A stretch of 64,000 nt of DNA from an uncultured Bacteroides sp. Its GTDB lineage: Bacteria > Bacteroidota > Bacteroidia > Bacteroidales > Bacteroidaceae. The stretch's first letter is position 1, and each line of letters opens with the position of its first letter. The DNA lies in contig CABUKU010000003.1 in the NCBI GenBank assembly GCA_902492205.1, forward strand, positions 124,001 through 188,000, in the 5' to 3' direction. This document shows positions 61,341 to 64,000 of this stretch, in pieces. Below the pieces are notes generated by a model, which was given only the letters and a program-made list of their open reading frames with translations, had not been told where the DNA came from and ran no database searches. The translations under genes were made by a program, and so were the position numbers.

Positions 61341-64000
61341 ATGAAATTACTTCAAAACGTAGCGTTGACTGTTTTGGTTTCACTCCCTGCATTATCTTTT
61401 GCCCAGTTTTCCGGTGATCATAAAGTCTCCCTTGATAAAGGAGATATACAATCTTTCATTGGAAATAAAGATGCAAAAGGTGAAAGGAAAGTCTATAAAG
61501 GAGACGAATTGACAACAATCGGTATGCCATGTGGCGGTATTGCAGCCGGACAATTATATGTGAGGGGAGATGGAACTCTTGCAAATTGGTGGATAGCTAA
61601 TAATGCCTATAATACAGGCTATGGCATAGATTATTTGTTGAACTTTGACACTCCTTTGGGACCTTGGAAAGTTTGTTATCAAACTTTTGAGCCAATGAGT
61701 TACATCGATCAGGGATTTAAAATCACAGTAGATGATGGCAATAAAGTGCAGACAAAAGAATTGAGTAAAGAAGGCTTTGATGACATCTCTTTTATTGGAG
61801 AATACCCCATTGCCTTTGTCGAATATGGTACAAAGGATGGAAAGTTTCCTGTAAAGGTTAGCTCTAAAGTATTTTCTCCTTTCATTCCTTTGGATGCGAA
61901 AGAATCCGCAACTCCTGCAACAATCTTGAAATATACTGTTAAAAATACGTCCGATAAGCAAGTAAAGGCAGATTTGACAGGATGGATGCAGAATCTGGTA
62001 TGTATTGATTTGAAAGACAGGGCAGATGGCATCCTTAGAAACAAAGTGGTAGACAATGGAGCTTGGAAGTCTGTCTACATGGACATGAACGTGGACAACA
62101 TCGCTGTGGAACATAAGCAGAGCAACCGCAAATACAAAGTGTTCGATGATTTTGAGTCCGGATCTTATAGGAACTGGAAAGTACAAGGAACTGCTTTTGG
62201 CACTAAGCCCGCTTCCGGTGAATTATGTAACCAGACTCCTTTTGGAGGCAACTATGGAACAGCTTTGGCAAATTCATATTCGGATTATGACACTCCTGTT
62301 GGTAAATTAACTTCTAAGACATTTACTATATCTGATAAATACATCTCATTTAACATTGCAGGAGGAGCACACCCCGGAAAGACATGCATGAATCTCGTGG
62401 TCGATGGAAAAGTAGTGATGAGTGCTACTGGCAATAGTAATGAAGATTTCCTGCCCCGTAATTGGGATGTATCTGCATGGAAAGGCAAAAAAGCCTATTT
62501 GGAAATTGTAGATGATGTAACGGGAGATTGGGGACATATTAGTGTTGACAATATCCAGTTCTCAAATACTCCGGTGGATGCTCCGAGAGTTAAGATAGAT
62601 AAAACGCATGCTTATTTTGGAAATCTGGCTTTATCCGTTTTCGATTCGAATGCCACAGGTACGGCAGATTGTTCACAGAAGGGATTGAACTATGCGGAAA
62701 CCGAACTTGGAAACAAACTGAATGGAGCTTTGACTTCGGCAGTTACCCTTGCACCGGGAGAGTCGAAAGATATTGTATTCGTTTTGTCTTGGTATTTCCC
62801 AAACAGGCCGTTAAGCTATAAAGGTTCGGAGTGGAATAAACCGCTGCCTCCAAACAGCCCGGCTATTGGAAACATGTATTCTAACTGGTATGACAGTTCG
62901 ATGGACGTAGCAGAACGGCTGCATGAGAAGTATGCCAAGCTGGAAAAAGAAACCTTCAACTTCCACAATACCTACTACAATGAAAGTTCTCTTCCTTATT
63001 GGTTGATTCAACGTGTGATGATGCCCGTATCCATTCTTGCTACCGAAACTTGTCAATGGTGGGCTACGGATAAGTTCTGGGCATGGGAAGGTGTTGGCTC
63101 GTGTGAAGGTACATGCACCCATGTGTGGAGCTATGCACAGGCTATGGCTGCTTTGTTCCCCGAATTGGAAAGGAATTTAAGAGAGAAAACCGATTATGGA
63201 GTCTCTTTGAGAGAAGACGGTGGCATATTATCGAGAAACGGCGAACATGGAATATTGATAGACGGTCATGCCGGATCTATTTTGAGAATGTATCGTGAGC
63301 ATCTGATGTCTAAAAACGACTTCTTCCTCTCAAGAAACTGGGATAAGATAAAGCGGTCTATCAAATATATCATCAATGAGGATGGTAATGAAGACGGTTT
63401 GATTGTAAAGACACAACCTAATACTTATGATATTTCTTTTAATGGCGCAAATACTTATGTCGGAGGATTATATCTTGCAGCACTGAGAGCCGGAGAAAAA
63501 ATGGCTTATATCATGAAAGACACGGCTACTGCCCAATATTACAAGAAAATCTACACGGCGGGTAGTGACAATACAATGGACAGATTATGGAACGGAAACT
63601 ATTTTATTCAGGATGTAGACGAGAAAGAATATCCTAAATATCAGTATGGAAAAGGATGTTTGAGTGACCAGTTGTTCGGGCAGACATGGGCTGATTTATA
63701 CAGGCTGGGTAATTTGTATCCCGAAGATGCAATAGATAAAACCCTGAATTCTATCTGGAAGTTCAATTGGACCAATGATGTGAAAGCCCAGAGCGAAGCA
63801 CATCTTCCCGAGAGATATTATGCACATGCAGGAGAACCGGGATTGTTTATTTGTACATGGCCTTTTAGCAAACATCCGGGTGAAGATGGAGTGAGATACC
63901 GCGATGAGGTTTGGACAGGCATTGAGTATCAGGTTGCTACCGAAATGATTTCCAGAGGAATGATAGATCAGGGACTTGCCATAGTGAAAGGAATTCATTC
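61341..64000 (+). CDS. GH116-family enzyme with inserted jelly-roll-like domain, 3' end cut off
   Basis: Second GH116/DUF608 enzyme, open to the window end (886 codons seen, so no stop). Signal peptide 1-22 (VALTVLVSLPALSFAQ), not a lipoprotein. GH116 N-domain (TTIGMPCGGIAAGQLYVRGD) is interrupted at about 267-411 by a beta-rich module (FDDFESGSYRNWKVQGTAFG, KYISFNIAGGAHPGKTCMNL, DDVTGDWGHISVDNIQFS) similar to the jelly-roll inserts of some GH32 enzymes. The catalytic part has WEGVGSCEGTCTHVWSYAQA and PNTYDISFNGANTYVGGLYL at about 693-712, where the upstream paralogue has HNTYDIEFWGPDG. Lacks the Glu-Phe-Trp of its paralogue, so a different substrate is likely. Confidence 0.85.
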   Translation, partial: MKLLQNVALTVLVSLPALSFAQFSGDHKVSLDKGDIQSFIGNKDAKGERKVYKGDELTTIGMPCGGIAAGQLYVRGDGTLANWWIANNAYNTGYGIDYLLNFDTPLGPWKVCYQTFEPMSYIDQGFKITVDDGNKVQTKELSKEGFDDISFIGEYPIAFVEYGTKDGKFPVKVSSKVFSPFIPLDAKESATPATILKYTVKNTSDKQVKADLTGWMQNLVCIDLKDRADGILRNKVVDNGAWKSVYMDMNVDNIAVEHKQSNRKYKVFDDFESGSYRNWKVQGTAFGTKPASGELCNQTPFGGNYGTALANSYSDYDTPVGKLTSKTFTISDKYISFNIAGGAHPGKTCMNLVVDGKVVMSATGNSNEDFLPRNWDVSAWKGKKAYLEIVDDVTGDWGHISVDNIQFSNTPVDAPRVKIDKTHAYFGNLALSVFDSNATGTADCSQKGLNYAETELGNKLNGALTSAVTLAPGESKDIVFVLSWYFPNRPLSYKGSEWNKPLPPNSPAIGNMYSNWYDSSMDVAERLHEKYAKLEKETFNFHNTYYNESSLPYWLIQRVMMPVSILATETCQWWATDKFWAWEGVGSCEGTCTHVWSYAQAMAALFPELERNLREKTDYGVSLREDGGILSRNGEHGILIDGHAGSILRMYREHLMSKNDFFLSRNWDKIKRSIKYIINEDGNEDGLIVKTQPNTYDISFNGANTYVGGLYLAALRAGEKMAYIMKDTATAQYYKKIYTAGSDNTMDRLWNGNYFIQDVDEKEYPKYQYGKGCLSDQLFGQTWADLYRLGNLYPEDAIDKTLNSIWKFNWTNDVKAQSEAHLPERYYAHAGEPGLFICTWPFSKHPGEDGVRYRDEVWTGIEYQVATEMISRGMIDQGLAIVKGIH

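Noticed and set aside
61554..62186. 210-codon minus-strand frame
   Set aside because: Lies fully antisense to the GH116 gene at 61341, whose reading frame shows clear family motifs.

Overview
The window looks like chromosomal DNA of a gut-type Bacteroides or a close Bacteroidales relative. The support is AT-rich sequence, four SusC/SusD outer-membrane pairs, two ECF-sigma/FecR anti-sigma systems, many SPII lipoproteins, and promoters of the Bacteroidetes type (TAnnTTTGY -7 box). It reads as a chain of polysaccharide-utilisation loci (PULs).

Layout. 1-1919 (minus): galM and a truncated hexose MFS permease. 1932-2778: a long intergenic region with two copies of a ~123-bp element and a 22-bp-period array of a perfect palindrome. 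2779-14606: two paralogous SusC/SusD pairs placed tail to tail; the second has an STN domain, a FecR anti-sigma and a divergent ECF sigma gene. 14790-15518 (minus): a GntR/UTRA repressor. 15671-28663: mannose-6-phosphate isomerase, ROK kinase, two GH92 alpha-mannosidases, sulfatase, MFS permease and a GxGYxYP protein. 29047-38464: GH38 alpha-mannosidase, SusC, SusD and a DUF3823 lipoprotein. 38681-39250: a second ECF sigma gene. 39585-43790 (minus): TonB-dependent barrel, LytS-like kinase and LytTR regulator. 44070-53164: FecR, SusC with STN, SusD, two-repeat lipoprotein, alpha/beta hydrolase and PI-PLC-like lipoprotein. 53396-64000: LacI regulator, FucP-type permease, GH116 lipoprotein, DUF6786-like lipoprotein, L-fucose/D-arabinose isomerase and a second GH116 enzyme cut by the window edge.

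How it fits together. The central block is a mannoside PUL. SusC/SusD import glycan, GH38, GH92 and the sulfatase trim mannose (probably including sulfated mannoglycans), the MFS permease imports mannose, and the ROK kinase plus ManA deliver fructose-6-phosphate. A 15-bp site, TATGTATGAACATAT, lies at the same position just downstream of the -7 box at both manA and GH38, with a shorter copy at 28686-28696. I infer that this is the operator of the adjacent GntR protein and that both transcription units form one regulon. The last operon carries two CG-centred near-palindromes suited to its LacI regulator.

The least explained features are three intergenic arrays, at 2421-2486, 14682-14769 and 39355-39507. 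They have the same 22-bp period but different palindromic cores (AGTGTACACT, CCCTAGGG, AAACG...CGTTT). Also notable are an ECF sigma gene separated from its apparent FecR partner by an opposite-strand three-gene cassette, and the meeting of PI-PLC, alpha-mannosidases, GH116 and a fucose/D-arabinose isomerase in one neighbourhood. All assignments were made by reading the sequence; no database searches were run.
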